A stretch of DNA of 64,000 bases, taken from the NCBI GenBank assembly GCA_963556695.1, contig CAUWAG010000004.1, positions 2,356,001 to 2,420,000 of the forward strand. Reading direction: 5' to 3'. The notes beneath the pieces are model-generated. The model made no database searches and was not told the DNA's origin. It saw nothing but the letters and a program-made list of their open reading frames with translations. The translations under genes and the position numbers were made by a program. This DNA is from Anthostomella pinea. Its lineage: Eukaryota > Ascomycota > Sordariomycetes > Xylariales > Xylariaceae. This document shows, piece after piece, positions 46,275 through 59,249 of the stretch (positions are counted from its first letter, which is position 1; every line of letters starts with the position of its first letter).

Positions 46275-48089
46275 TTCACCACATCTCAAAACAATAAAGT
46301 GTCCAAGCCCTGGTGGCTCACGAGTAACCCCGGCCAGACTGGCATATTAACCTACTGGAAATGTGATAGGGAGCATATAAGCCTTCAACCGGTAGAGCCG
46401 CTACCGGGTCCCTCACAGAGTGGCATGTTCATAGCAGGTGATAATCGATATATGAGCTCGACACATGTATGACGGCGTGCAGGCGATATCGGAGCTGCCG
46501 TGAGCATGGAGGCGACGAAAGGGGCCAGACGATGATACCTGAGCTGGACCACTTCATTCCTCTCCGGATATCTTGCCATGCCACGCATGGATAGGTATGC
46601 CCGTAGATGGGTCCAAGTTCTGCAGAAAATGCAAACATCCACGGCCTCGATGCACAAATAGTTGATGTTGGTGCGAACCAAGTGTTGGATGATCGGTGTG
46701 CAAAGCGCAGAAACAGCCTGGAGACGCGTAGAAAAAGATAAGCGGCCAGCACGGCAGCGCGACTCTTCTTGATGCAAGTGGCAGCCGGGCGAGTGACCAG
46801 CGACGATTCATATATTTGCACGCGCTGGACCTCGTACAAGTGTCAGTCAAGCGTTTCGAAAACACGTCTGCCAATGTGCAGCTGGCATATCCCGAGGCCG
46901 CGCCCGCAGCGAGGGACCGATTGGAGGTATGCACGGGCGACGATGCAGCAGAAAACACCTGTGTGAGTGGTGCTTCTTCCCTGCTTCACAGGCGGTGGTT
47001 TGCTTAGGTGCGTCTTATGATGGGACGGACCTGCTCGTTTGATTGGGGAGGACGTCGACGGTGTATGCCGAACAGTATTGTCGCTGTTTGCACCTCTGTT
47101 CGAGTGTCTGAGTGTTTACATGCATCCCATCTCGGAGGAGGCACAACTTACAAGTGGCATGGACTCAAGATGGAGAGGCCCTCACTGCAGGTGGTGGCTG
47201 GAATCACGGGCTGCCCGGTGATTGGCTGGGCGAATGTTGATGATGAGGACGGGCAGACGGGCTCTAGACTTTCCAGCGGCTCCACGCCAGCAGCCAGCAG
47301 GCTGGACCGGGTGCCTTCTACCGGTCCCCCCTGCCCTCCTCCGCTGTGCTGTCTTCTCCACTGCTACGCTGCTACTGACACTGCTACGGTGCTAGCTGGA
47401 CACGCTAAAAGTATGGAAGCTACTAACAATTGAGAAGGCTCGAGTATTCTTCTCTCCACCTGCACCTGAGAGTGCCTCTAAGCCTCTACCTTGTCTGGCC
47501 TACCTTGACCTCACCCTCGTTGAAACTTTTGGTTTCCATCAAAACAGCAAATTCCTCCTCGACTACATCACCTAGAGACACGATTCCCAATCCCCATCCG
47601 ACGGCCCAGTGATACCCTTCACCAGCCTGGAGTCTGGAGGCCTCTATTTACAAGTTGTTCTGTCTCACAGCCCCTTCCGGATCGCTGCTCGGTTTTTGCC
47701 TCGCTCTGTTCCCCTCTGTTTCCCATTCGACAGGACGAGACGAGACGAGATTGACGCATCCGTCTCCCGCTGCCGTCTCTGGGCTCCTGTAGGAAAAAGG
47801 AAAATAGGCACGCTGGCTTCTTAATTGATTGATTAGACACCGTTTTCCTTCTCACCGTAGGCGGTCGTTTCGCCCGAGGGGTCTTGTTCTGTCCACCGAG
47901 AAACCCCATCCGTTGTTCCGTCATCGCCGCGACGACGCATGACCGACATATCGATCACGACGCCAACGTCGTGCCCCAGCACCACTACCTGCTCCATCAG
48001 GTAGCTTATCTGCCGTCTCTTCCGGCTCCGAAGCATCCCGCTGGCCACCTGCCTGGACCAGCGCATACCGATCACGAATTACCTACAAG

Positions 48090-50285
48090 ATGGCGGCTCC
48101 TGTCCGACGTAGAAAGTTGATTGGTCATCGCCGTCGGGTCGAAGACGAGGACGAGGATGAGGCTGGCCCTGACCATCTCGAAAATGATGACGACTCGCTG
48201 ACCGACGGTTCCATGGCTTCTGATGACCTCGATCCAGCCGACGATAGTGATACTAGTAATGTCGATGAGGCCTCGCCGACAACCCCAGCCATTACCAAGA
48301 CGAGTGGCCGTGCAGCCAAGGGCAATGGCGCCGCAAAGAACGCCCAGACCAAGTCTGTAGCCAGTTCTGCCACCGAAAAGCTGTCCAAGTCGGGTCACGA
48401 TGCTTTGCCCGATACCGAGTACATGCTTAACGGCCTGAACATATCGGACAAGGCCAGCTCCGTACAGGAGATGAGTTTCGACGACGTCAGCGGTTCTCCC
48501 TCCAAATCTTCGGCACCCATAGTTGTCAGCTCAAGTGCGGTGGCCGCTGCGGGTTTGGACAACGCACCAGGCCTACCGGGTGACCGGCGGCGAAGGGAGC
48601 ACGATGAATATAGGCGCAAGCGGGACGAGGACCCAGCCTTTGTGCCCAACAGAGGGGCCTTCTTCATGCATGATCATAGACACGCTGGTCCATCTGGCAA
48701 CGGCTTCCGCCCTTTTGGTAGGGGCACTCGTGGAAGAGGTCGCGGCGGCGTGGGGGGTCCCTTTGCTCCAGTCAAGTAAGCTTCTACAGCTCATCCGGTC
48801 ATAACTCACCTGCTGACAGAATGTAGCCAACCATTGCAAAATTCGGCGGACCCTACGACAAGCGCCCCTTGGGCTCACGATATGCATGAGGCCGTTGCGC
48901 AACCTATGCCCATTCGGCAGCCACGGTCTTCAGTTGTTGACAACGGCCCTCCAAACGGCGACGGTTTTATACCTACCTGCCCCCCGAGCTCCACGCCGAT
49001 CAACCGAACAATGTCGACAGAGAAGCACGTCGGCAATGTGCAAGTGAGGGTTTATATCCCCGGTTTTAAGGAACCCATCGTCTTCTCGGGCATGCCTGTG
49101 AAGCAGTATACAAAATTGCCAGACCACCGACCACCTCTGAGACGGGACAAACCCGTTCGCATCTCCCTGCCTAATTTCCCTCACCGATACGTTTTTCCGG
49201 CCATTGATAGATCATTTATCTTCATACCTCGTGCGATGCGTCCAAATCATCGGCTCAGGGGCAAGCCGAGGTCAGGCATTGGATCTGTCGGGGGATTTTC
49301 CAGGAGAACCAGTGTATTTGGAGGAAGCGTTTACGCTGGCAGCACCTACACACCCAGCGTTGCCCTCAGCCGGCGCTCTTCCATCGCCCCTGATATGGGC
49401 AGAGACTATATTGTCTCGCCCACCGGCTCTTCGATGTCACGGCCAGCCCTTCCATACGACTCTGCCCGGCCGGTTGTCAGGCTTCCTCCACAGAATCGAG
49501 CTGATCCTAGGTTTCCGACTGCAGATGGTATGCCACTTGGGTCGCCCATGGGAGGAGCGCAATCTGGTTTCACTGTAATGCCACCTCCGCAGACGCATCC
49601 TCTACCTCAGCGACCAGTCTTCCAAGAAAACCGATCGGTGCCTATTCCGATGCATCAGCCTCGACCTCAGAAGACGGTTTCCGTAGCTGGCATCGAGTCA
49701 CCGGGTACGCAGGAGCCCATATCCCAGCCATATCAGCAAGCATTCCACCAGCAGGTTCCCGTGCAAGTTTCCAACGGGTTCGAGTCACACGCACGCCATC
49801 CATCATACCCTTCTCAGCATTCAACGGGCACACCTTTATCACAAATCCCTGAGCGTGCAATTCATGCTGCTCCTTTCCAGCCCAACCAATTTCAGCAGCA
49901 GGGCTACTACCCGCCTTACCAGATGATGCAACCCCAGCAGGGATACTATTACCCTACGGCTCCATACACTGGCGCAATGGCCCCGACGCCTGGCGCACCC
50001 CCTTTCGTTCCCGGCATACAGCAGGGCCAGCAGCCCCAGAGCGAAGCCTCTGGTACCCAGTCGAACGAACAACCAGCTTCAAACTCGAACTTGGTCGCTC
50101 AAGAGGTCAATGGCATGGTGTACTACTACGAAGCTTCTCAATTACCGCCCATTGCATCTTATCCTCCCTACCCGGCACCTCAAGGCTATCCCATGCCCAA
50201 TGTAGGCATGAACGGTATGGTCACGCCTAGTCCGGATGGCTACTACTATCCTCCCCCGGGCGCCGGTGTCTACTACCCACAGTAG
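48090..50285 (+). CDS. Btz/CASC3 domain protein, exon-junction complex related
   Basis: Exon 1 is 48090-48775 and exon 2 is 48827-50285, joined across a 51-bp intron (GTAAGC to ATGTAG), for 714 aa. The N-terminus has a basic patch followed by an acidic stretch (VEDEDEDEAG). The Btz core is at about residues 165-200, seen as DPAFVPNRGAFFMHDHR and continued by an Arg/Gly-rich stretch (GRGTRGRGRGG). In animals this motif of Barentsz/MLN51 (CASC3) binds eIF4A3 and RNA in the exon-junction complex. The C-terminal half is disordered, rich in Pro, Gln, Tyr and Gly (for example QGYYPPYQMMQPQQGYYYP), and prion-like. A role in mRNP export, decay or localisation is inferred from the domain. Confidence 0.87.
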
Positions 50286-52281
50286 ACTATACTCCTCCGA
50301 TGACTCAGCTCTTGATGGTACGATCCTCGGTTACAGAAACTCGGAACACAGAAATCTTGTCGGACTGTAATCGCAAGACGTGATCTATTTGCGTCATTAG
50401 GCACCTCTGGCTATAAACTCGAGAGCTCCATAACTGCTCCGCACCCTTGGATCTCCTCAACGCGGATTCTAAGGCCTCCATAGCATTATACATGCAGCAC
50501 CAAGGATCTCCTTGTGCAACTAACACACACCGGCATCCCCCATCTAGCAGCAACCCTCCCTCACCGACATCCGTTTTCGCCTTATCTTCAATGCTCTTGG
50601 CGTCGGCTTCTACTTATCATGGTTCCATCCCTTACTGGGAGGGGAACGCCCTGCACTGGCGTTGGATGGAGTTTCTCCGTCACATTTGCTTTACATTTCG
50701 CATCGTCAGCGAGCTATTGATCAAGCATGCCGGAAAAGAGAGATTATGGGCTCTTCTTAAACGCGGCGACAGCAGAGTTGGAGCGTGGTGGACTTATTAC
50801 GGGACGAGCGGGAGGAATAGGAGCTGTTGATACTAGGGTGGCAGATGGACGGCTCGGTCGCCTCGGCCTTGGTTTTCCAGGTTGATGCGGTGCGAGTAGG
50901 GAAGCAGGGGAGACAGATGCTTAGGCAGCGATTATCGTGAACGCAGGAATCCTAAAACACTTAACCGTATGCTTTCTGTGTTTACCATTTAAAGCTGTGG
51001 TTCCACATCATTGTGCCCCGTGTCTCGCCAACGAATATCGAATTGCTCGTGAGCTCTTCTGCCCTTGACGTGGCAACCTTGATCGCGGAAGCATCGACTT
51101 GAACGGAGGGGAATCCATCTCCGTGGCTAGGTATCCAAGAAATTGTTGCCATCACTTTGTAAGTACTTCTTTCGAAAGTACGTATATTTATCCCCTTTCC
51201 CCTTTCGACGATTTGCCGCCTCGTATTCGTTGCACATTCATGTAACCTCGACGTCGAGTACTCGAGTGTCCTCCCAGTCAGTACCGTCCTCTCTTTCCAT
51301 TACCTGTGAAACCACGATCCCTAAAGGGACCAAGCTGGGGTAGTGGTAGGATTCACTCTGGTAAAGAAAGACACCGCTAATGAAACCAGGGCAGTAAAGC
51401 CCCTCTATCGTTCTCGTTGTTGTTATCTGGGCGCAGGGGTTACCGTCGTGACGTGACAGCGAGGACTCCATGTGGAGTGTAAATACATATGGCCGGGATA
51501 TGCAAGCCAGTTGAGTCGTGGTACCGTAGGCATAGAGGGACCCAGTGGATATCTCACGGCTCGGAGCAATCGTTCGACTCGCGGACAGGCAGGGTATTGG
51601 TGCCTTCTATTGTACCGTAACAGTGCGAAAGCCAGTATCCCCTTTTTAGAAAAGCATGAACAAGTGTCAGTCTAAATGTAAAGGGGGCATGTAACGCGAT
51701 AATGCCATGTCTTTAGGCCTCTCAGTCCCGCGAGCATGGCACTGGCACGGCTGTTATCGTATGTTACAAGACTGCTGGTGGGATTTGTCTTAGAAGCATC
51801 AGGGGATAAGATGCTGCCATCGTATCTAGGGGGCTCACTCAGTAGTGCCGGTGTCGTGCTCTTATTGTGAAACGACTCATGTATCTACCACTAGCTCATT
51901 TCATGCCTATGGTACTTTACACGATCAGTCATGATGTGGGTTGTAAGAAGGGCCAGCACCGTCGTGACGAAACGACTAGCCACTACGAAGTAAAAACACT
52001 ATGATCCATGTCTATGCCACGCGTGAACTTGGGTGTCATGGTCAAGGCACTGAGGGTAGCATAGATGCAGCAATTCCATTCTGTGTCTGCCTTGCTTATC
52101 TAGGGATTTCGTCTACGGAACACCACCAGGGTCTGCGTTACCAAAGGCACGCCATGCTGAACCAGCATCTCAGTCCCATCAACAGTAACACTTCCGTCCA
52201 GACAACTCATATACCCAGACGCACATGTACGGTCAAGGCCAGCTTGAGATTCGCTCATTGGGTACATGTATGGGGGTCGAA
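50286..52281. other. Convergent intergenic region
   Basis: About 2 kb between the Btz gene (+) and the aspartic protease gene (-). Only short chance-like frames, no repeats of note, no RNA gene. Confidence 0.45.
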
Positions 52282-53867
52282 CTACGACTCGGCGCCGTCC
52301 GATTCGACCAAGTCGGTGCTGTAGACCCGCGACTTCTCGCCACCCTCGGAACCAGTCTCTGCGGGCGGTGTGAGGTTCTGCTTCTTCTCAATCTTGGGCA
52401 CGGCGCCGAAGCGCTTGTTGCCCATGTCCCAGACCTGTTCATTCTACGGTTAGATGAGTTCACCAAAGAGGACTTGGATGCAAACTTACGGCGTACATGC
52501 TCTTCAAGCCTACGTCGCCAATGATGTCAAAAGGCAGAGTGCCGCGGCTCTGGACGCCGCCGTACCAGCTCTTGCCGTCCTCGGTCGGCGCGAAGGCGAG
52601 GTCCTCCTTCTGGATGACGAACAACTTGTCACCGATGGCGACCTTAAAAACGGGCAAGTCATCGGCTGTGACTGAGGTCGGGAAAGTGTAGCCTTGGTTT
52701 GAGTAGTCGTAAGTGCTGCCGGGGATCTGCTTGTACAGGGCCTCAACGACCTTGTCCGACATCATAGCCAGCGTGGTACCTGTGTCAAGAATGGCCGCGT
52801 TGCCGCTCTGGGTCACAGTCTTACCGTTGATGGATACCGACTCGGAAGTGACCGACCAGAAGCCCTGAGAGTTGTCCACCTCAGTCCAGTGGATGGCTTC
52901 ACCTGATGCCTTGACCAGATCATCGTCCATGTGACCAAATGTGTAGAAACTGTCATCGGCCTTGGCATCCCGCGAGCTCCAGAATGCCGAAGTGAACAGC
53001 TCGGATTCCTTGGGTATGAGTTTCGATTTGATCATGTTCTCAACGGGTGTGGCCTGCGGGTCGGGCCCGCTCGCGTCTTTGACCGTATTGATATTGCTAT
53101 AGGCGAGGCCCAACAAGCCGTCACCCGCGCTTTGAGTGAACTGGGTTGACATCTTGGTTGCACACTCGATGGTCTGGTGCTTGATCGAAAGGCCGCCCAA
53201 TACTAGGGTATCTGCGACGCAGTTGCCCGAGGCGCCCGAACCATCGCCGTACTGAATCTTCCACGTCTTCCCAGACAGTGTCTTGCTCGTGCTCGACTTC
53301 TTCGGGTCGTAGATGTTGTGGCCTGACTGTGAGCTCTTGCTCTGGCCGGTGGAGAAGACCCAGAGATCGGCGGAGCCGGTATCGAAGTCCAGCATCATCT
53401 TTTGCGGTGGTGTTCCAATCTGCACCTTGCAGAGCCATCTGTAAACATAATAAGCAAGGGGTATGAAATGTAGTGCAGCAGGAGTACAACATAATGAATG
53501 ACTGTTGACTGCGTCTGTTGTCTCGGTGGGTGAAAGGAGAGAAGACTTACTCAACATCATTCTGCTGATCTTCGGCGGTGACCTCACTAGGCTCACTGTC
53601 CGGGCTGGTCTTCTTCACGAGGACTCGCTGCTTTCTCACGGTGCCTCCCAGGGCTGTCTTGACGTCCTCCGGAACAAGGCTGTGTTCCTCAGCCTTGTCG
53701 ACCTTGTCGATGTGATAGTAGGGACCTTCCTTGGTGGGATCGAAGCCGTAGCGGTTCATCACGGAGACATACGACTTGGGACCATGGTGCTTGTAGTTGG
53801 GGTTGCGCACCGCCTTGATCTTCGAAAGGCCCTTTTGCGTGGTGTTGGTATTGCTGTTGGGATCCAT
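52282..53867 (-). CDS. A1-family (pepsin-like) aspartic protease without signal peptide
   Basis: Three exons: 53867-53551, 53438-52490 and 52434-52282, for 472 aa; all junctions keep frame. Both catalytic aspartates are present, in DFDTGSADLWVF and AAILDTGTTLAMM, and the flap region has YGDGSGASG. The N-terminal propeptide-like part (KAVRNPNYKHHGPKSYVSVM, then RYGFDPTKEGPYY) matches a known fungal subgroup. The start MDPNSNTNTTQKG is hydrophilic and has no secretion signal, so entry into the secretory route is not evident. After the catalytic fold the protein ends in a short charged tail (NKRFGAVPKIEKKQNLTPP...). An unseen upstream signal exon is possible but not needed for this subgroup. Confidence 0.9.
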
Positions 53868-55601
53868 GATGAGTGGCTGTTGTTGTTATGGGAGGCGTTC
53901 GAGGTTAATAATGACTGTAGGCTATGATGGTGGTGATGGTGAGCAAGATGATATATTCGAGTGTTGATGATGGGAGGGAGAAGAAAAGAGACCAGAGAAC
54001 GAGATCGGGATGGGGTGAAATGGGTCTCTAAGCAGAGCCGTGGAAGGCAACAAACACCGCGTCCGCGTGAGGGTAGGTGCGGTGACAGCAACCATGACGG
54101 GGCAGGAGCGCTTCTGCTTGAGCCGTGTACGAGGCAACCGTATCAGCATGGTTGCCACTGCTTGTACCACCGGAATGCCTGCGTATTGGACACCATGTTC
54201 CATTCGACGCAAACACAACCTGTACCAAGCTGGCGCACATGCCCCAAGCTGTGTACAAAATGTGTGAGTAGTTTCCTCATCAGCATCTCTTCCAGTGTCA
54301 TTCTACAGTCGTCCTTGAACAGCGAGCCCTAAGCGGATGGACAAGGCCACAAGTCTCCCGGTTTTGGGGTTTGCAGAAGTCGAACGTGGCCATGAAGAAC
54401 GATGGCACCTTCCACGACAGGGGAGACATGAGCGCTGTTGTGGAAGTAGCACACAGGAGTCCGTTCCTGCCTTCGACAGTGCATCCAAGGGGCATGTGGC
54501 GCGATAAGGCGATGATCCTTACTTCACGTCTGATAGGCTGTGCTGGGGGCATTTAGGGGCAGGAGCTGCACTTGAAAGCTTTGACAACTTATGATGATAG
54601 CTTGGAGGCGTGCTATGTACCTGTCAGGAGATGCCACAGTATGGAAGGCGCACCATGGTGACCATGCTGGTGGGACACTGTCCACCGTTCCAGGAAGCGA
54701 GGATCCCTTAGTGAGGAGCCCTCAGCCGTTCTTAAGCGATGCAAGACAAGGAAAGCAAACTCATATTCCACTTGGGTGTCAAGCATCACAAGAGGTGGCA
54801 GTGCCTATTTAACCTCACGAGACGTAGGAAGGGCGCGGAAGCACGATATGACGAGGCGGAATGTGGCTGGGCTTCCGGCTGGAAGACTGCTGCTGCACAT
54901 CTGTAGCCTTGCCGAAGGTATGTAAGCTTTGCTATGCGTGACCAGGTAGAGCGCGCCCATCATAGAGGCAGGTAGACACCCATTGGAACATGCTCTCGTT
55001 CGCAAGGTAGCATACGATGCCGTGTCAGACGCCCTGGATTTGTGCGACATTTCACAGCTGCGTACATACAGAGCTAGGTAGGTAGTGCAAGGGGCGAGCT
55101 GGGCAACAGCCACGATCATGGCGTGAGAAGCTAGAACAAGGCACTCAGTATGAATACAGCTGGTTCTCGGCAGCTGATGCCGAAAGAGAGACAAACCTGG
55201 AGAAGGACAAGCTTATGGCAGGCCTCACCTTTCACGTCACGCTGGTTGCACGTACCAAAGGCCAGCTGATGGGTTGTAACACAGTCTGTGGATACTGGCG
55301 AGGCATGTCGAAAAGCTTGTGGCTCGAATCTGAGTGCGACGTGGGGATGGAGTGACTTCGCATCCTCTGGGGTCTGATTCGTGGTCAGGTTATCGTGATA
55401 CTTCACACATTGTCGCAGCGGTAGTGTATGTCGATGCCAGACGGTGTACAATGAGAAACACCCCGTCGGTTGTATTCCTAAGGGAGATGCAGTGGCTGAG
55501 TCTCAGATGTCTGTCATGGTTATCGTACGCCCGGTGGATGCCGGAATCTGCTCAGATGAAGCAGGCTGCCTACGAAACACCACCCACATCTAGCCAGAGA
55601 C
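53868..55601. other. Intergenic region
   Basis: About 1.7 kb: the promoter of the aspartic protease at its left end, and the 3' region of the aminodeoxychorismate lyase-like gene at its right end. Frames on both strands are short and without domains. Confidence 0.45.
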
Positions 55602-56483
55602 TCATTGCAGCTTCACGCTGCCAGGACAAAAGCCTCGAACTCCAGTGCTTAGCCAGCATTCTTCTCCGTCGACCAGCGAGCTCGCCAAGACAACTTGGTC
55701 GATGACAATATTGCTGCGTTACTTAGCTTTTGGTTCCCGAGATTAATGTTGCGAGAAAATACGATACCTCTCCAGAGCCCACCTCCTGGTCGTACCATCA
55801 TTCCCACCACTACAGTGCGTGGCACTGAACCCCCTAGAGACGGGCGGAGTGACCCAGCGTCCGTTCCTCCAGAAATAAGGTGTCGATATGCTGCCCTCCA
55901 TGATAGATCCATCTTCGCTATTGACAAGCAGGACCTCTTTCGGATCGGCTAGACTGAGGCCATATCGGCTTCTTGCTTCGTCGTACATGATCCGATGGGT
56001 GGTTTTGAAGTGAGTGAACTCTGAGCTCGGCGTACCCTGCTTGTCAACGAAGACGTTGAACTTGAAGTCTCTAACCGGAACCTTGTCCCGTTCTGCTTGA
56101 GCTGTCCCCTCGCCCGCTGGTTCTGGCAGGCACGCTGGCAGCAGATTTCTCAAAGGTACTGATGGAGTTGGATGCACCTCGACAGAAAAACATCCATCTT
56201 GAGCGAGCAGAATCTTGACTCGATGTGGCCCCTTGCCAAGTGGTGCAGTCTTCTCATGCAGCAAAGTCTCGAGTCTGCTCAAGCCTTCCTCGCCAGCAAG
56301 GGTCTGGGAAGCAGCCGTCCAGCCCCAATGATCAGCAGCCCTAAGCATGCGATCCCTATGGAAGTCGAGCATATAGAAGGGAGAAGGTGTCTGATTCCAG
56401 CGAGTGGTGACGTACCCCTGACTCGGGGCTTCGATCAGGGCCGGGTCATATCGAAGGGATGTAAAAAGCTTGAAGTCCTCCAT
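55602..56483 (-). CDS. ABZ2: Aminodeoxychorismate lyase-like protein (class IV aminotransferase fold)
   Basis: Exon 1 is 56483-55768 and exon 2 is 55713-55602. The 54-bp intron (GTATCG, branch CTAAG/GTAAC, acceptor CGCAG) restores the conserved end IVIDQVVLASSLVDGEECWL and STGVRGF, giving 275 aa. The start is ATG of MEDFKLFTSLRYDP. The fold IV marks are the TTHRIMYDEAR lysine region (TSEFTHFKTTHR; K is the expected PLP lysine by position), EVLLVNSEDGSIMEGSI and GGNDGTTRRWALE. Abz2 makes p-aminobenzoate from aminodeoxychorismate for folate. A stretch before GGNDGTT (VSRGFSATHCS) is unusual and may be an insertion or unspliced sequence. The gene is divergent from TOM70. Confidence 0.82.
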
Positions 56484-57194
56484 GCCGTCTCTCAAAGCTC
56501 ATGACCACTGCTTTACTCTCGTCAAGTCTTCGCCGACTGCGCCGAAATCGAGCAGGCCAACCCGGAGTAACGGGCAGGACGGCAATATTGATGATACGAG
56601 GGTACGACGGAGATAGCAAGCGGGTCTATCACGTTGTGTGTGTTCCTGATTAGATCATGGTTCGCTGCTGTCCCTACTAGCAGATGCCTAGGTATTTTAG
56701 ACAGGTGACATCAGATGTAGCATTGAACAGAGCGATAGAGTAGGTAGTTTGAAAGAGTGAAGTTCAACAAGTCTCTGGCAACCTAAGGCTTGTTAGGGGA
56801 AGGGCTGCAGGCGGGCCCCTATCCATCCAACCTTGAAGCCTGGAGGGCGGCAACGGCGCCGGAAGTTTAGCGAGCTCCGGCGCCGTCGATTACTAATGCA
56901 TGCAGCCGCTTAGGTCCATACTCTGGTCTTGGCGACACGACCCACCCCTACGCCATCGGCCAAGGCCCCCATGAACAAACAAGAGGCCCGAGCTTCCATG
57001 TCGTGGTCGTCGCGCTACCAAGAACTGATGATTTTTTTGAAGCTCCTGCTCAGTGCTGGCCCGAGCAAGCATCATCGACAGATCGTCCCGACCTTCGTCA
57101 CGCATCATTGTTGTCGTCGCATCTGCTCTTCTCCTGCCCGTGTACAAAGCTCTCCATTTATCCACATCCCTCACACTCACAGCAGTCCCCGATC
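56484..57194. promoter_or_regulatory. Shared divergent promoter region of ABZ2-like gene and TOM70
   Basis: 711 bp between divergent start codons. The final 100 bp before TOM70 are pyrimidine-rich with TCTC runs, a common leader type. No further elements are assigned. Confidence 0.45.
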
Positions 57195-59249
57195 ATGTCT
57201 GGCGCTTCCGCCGCTCCGCCGCCCATGCCGCCCCTGGGCCGACCCGTTGCCGTCCCCGTCGAATCGTCCGTCTGGGATCGCATCACCAATTGGGCATCTG
57301 AGAATAAGGCATTGGTTTACACAATCGCTGGTGTCGCCGTCGTTGTCACAGGCGCTGGTGTGGTATACTATCTGAATGACACGGTAAGCCGCCGCCCTGT
57401 AGTACTACGCGCATGGACGGAACTGATAAGAGTGCGTGATGCTCAATAGAAGCCGTCCGCCCCTGCGCAGCCCAGACTGAGCAAAAAGGAGAGACGGAAA
57501 CAGAAGGAGGCCGAACGTCAAGCCGAAGCTGGGAAGCCCTCTACATCGCCAACTGAGCAACCAAAAGCCGCAGCAGTAGAGAGCGCCGACGAACTACCTG
57601 AAATCACCGAATCTACCGTCGCCACTTTCACGAATGAGCAGCGCCAAGAATACGCTTTGAAGCTCAAGAACGATGGCAACAAGTCGTACGGTAGCAAGGA
57701 CTACAACCGTGCTATCGAGCTCTATTCCCAAGCTATTCTATGCAAGCCCGATCCCATATTCTACTCCAACAGAGCCGCCTGCTACAACGCCCTGAGTGAC
57801 TGGGACAAGGTCGTCGAGGACACAACTGCCGCCGTCAACCTTGACCCAACCTACGTCAAAGCCCTGAACCGTAGAGCCAATGCCTACGAGCACCTCTCCA
57901 TGTTCAGTGAATCGCTGCTCGATTTCACCGCAAGCTGTATCATTGACGAGTTCCGGAACGAGAACAGCGCCGCCTCTGTCGAGAAGCTGCTCAAGAAAGT
58001 CGCTGAACAAAAGGCAGAGGGCATCATCAAGTCCAAGAACCCTAACAAGCTGCCGAGCCCGACCTTTGTCTCTAACTACATTCAGAGTTTCCGTGTGAAG
58101 CCCCGTCCCACAGGACTGGAAGACTCGGTGGAGCTTGCGGATTCCACCGGAAAGGGGCAAATGCAAATTGGTCTGCGTGCGATGGAGAAGAAGACGCACG
58201 AAGGCTATGAAGAGGCAGCAACGGCATTCGAGAAGGCTCTAGAATTGGGCGACCTGGGCGATTACGAGGCTCTCGCATACAACTTGCGCGGAACTTTCAG
58301 ATGTCTACGAGGCTCTCAAGAGCAGGCTTTGCAGGACATGGACAAGAGCATCGAGCTCGATCCGTCCATGACTCAGAGCTACGTCAAGCGGGCGAGCATG
58401 CACTTGGAAATGGGTAAGAAACGCTTATCGATCACTCGCTGAGACCTGGCTGATATTATGTAGGCGCTCGCGATACGGCTGCCGAAGATCTGGAGAAGGC
58501 CATTCAGCAGAATGACAGCGACCCTGATATCTACTACCATCGTGCCCAATTGCACTTCATTCACGGGGAATTCCAAGATGCGGCTAAGGACTACCAGATG
58601 TCGATTGACCTCGACAAGGAATTCATCTTTTCACACATTCAGCTCGGCGTGACACAGTATAAGATGGGCTCAGTGGCATCATCCATGGCTACCTTCCGCC
58701 GATGCACCAAGAACTTCAGCAAGGTCCCAGACGTCTACAACTACTACGGCGAGCTGCTTCTCGACCAAGGCAAGTTTGACGAGGCCATCCTGCAGTTCGA
58801 CACAGCGATGGACATGGAAAAGCAAACCAAGCCCATGGCTATGAACGTCTTGCCGCTCATCAACAAGGCTCTCACTCTCTTCCAGCAGAAGTCGGAATTC
58901 TCTGAGGCGGAGCAGCTGTGCGGGAAAGCCCTCATCAGTAAGTGAACTTGGCAACACACGTGGTACGTATTTGCTGACGAAATCATCAGTTGACCCTGAA
59001 TGTGATATTGCCGTTGCTACCATGGCACAGCTCCTATTGCAACAAGGCAAGGTCACCGAGGCCTTGAAGTACTTCGAAAGGGCAGCTGAGCTTGCGAGAA
59101 CTCCAGGAGAGATCGTTAATGCTCTATCTTACGCGGAGGCGACTCGGACACAGCTCCAAGTGCAAGAAAAGTACCCCCAACTAGCAGCTAAACTGCAAGG
59201 CATGGGTGGCGCGGGAATGGGTGGTGGCTTACCGCCTGGAGCCCACTAG
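57195..59249 (+). CDS. TOM70: TOM70, mitochondrial protein import receptor
   Basis: Four exons: 57195-57383, 57450-58413, 58464-58937 and 58990-59249, for 628 aa, the usual length. A Pro-rich N-terminus is followed by one membrane anchor ([21 protein letters not shown], about residues 39-59) and a charged linker ([13 protein letters not shown]). TPR motifs follow: first cluster from about residue 131 ([21 protein letters not shown]), the Hsp70/Hsp90 clamp, then the C-terminal TPRs that bind preproteins. It ends in a Gly/Met-rich tail. Tom70 sits in the outer membrane and takes carrier-type precursors from cytosolic chaperones to Tom40. All four exons keep frame. Confidence 0.96.

Larger units (their letters stand above)
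43935..48089. other. Large divergent intergenic region
   Basis: About 4.15 kb between NBR1 (-) and the Btz gene (+). It contains a heptamer repeat (44770-44818), AAGATCTC-type repeats (about 44839-44862), and a perfect 15-bp inverted repeat (46226-46274). A possible coding scrap on the plus strand (46816-47007, with VKRFENTSANVQLAYPEA) and overlapping minus frames (46958-46385) show no domain. The last 500 bp are pyrimidine-rich and are likely the Btz leader. Confidence 0.4.
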
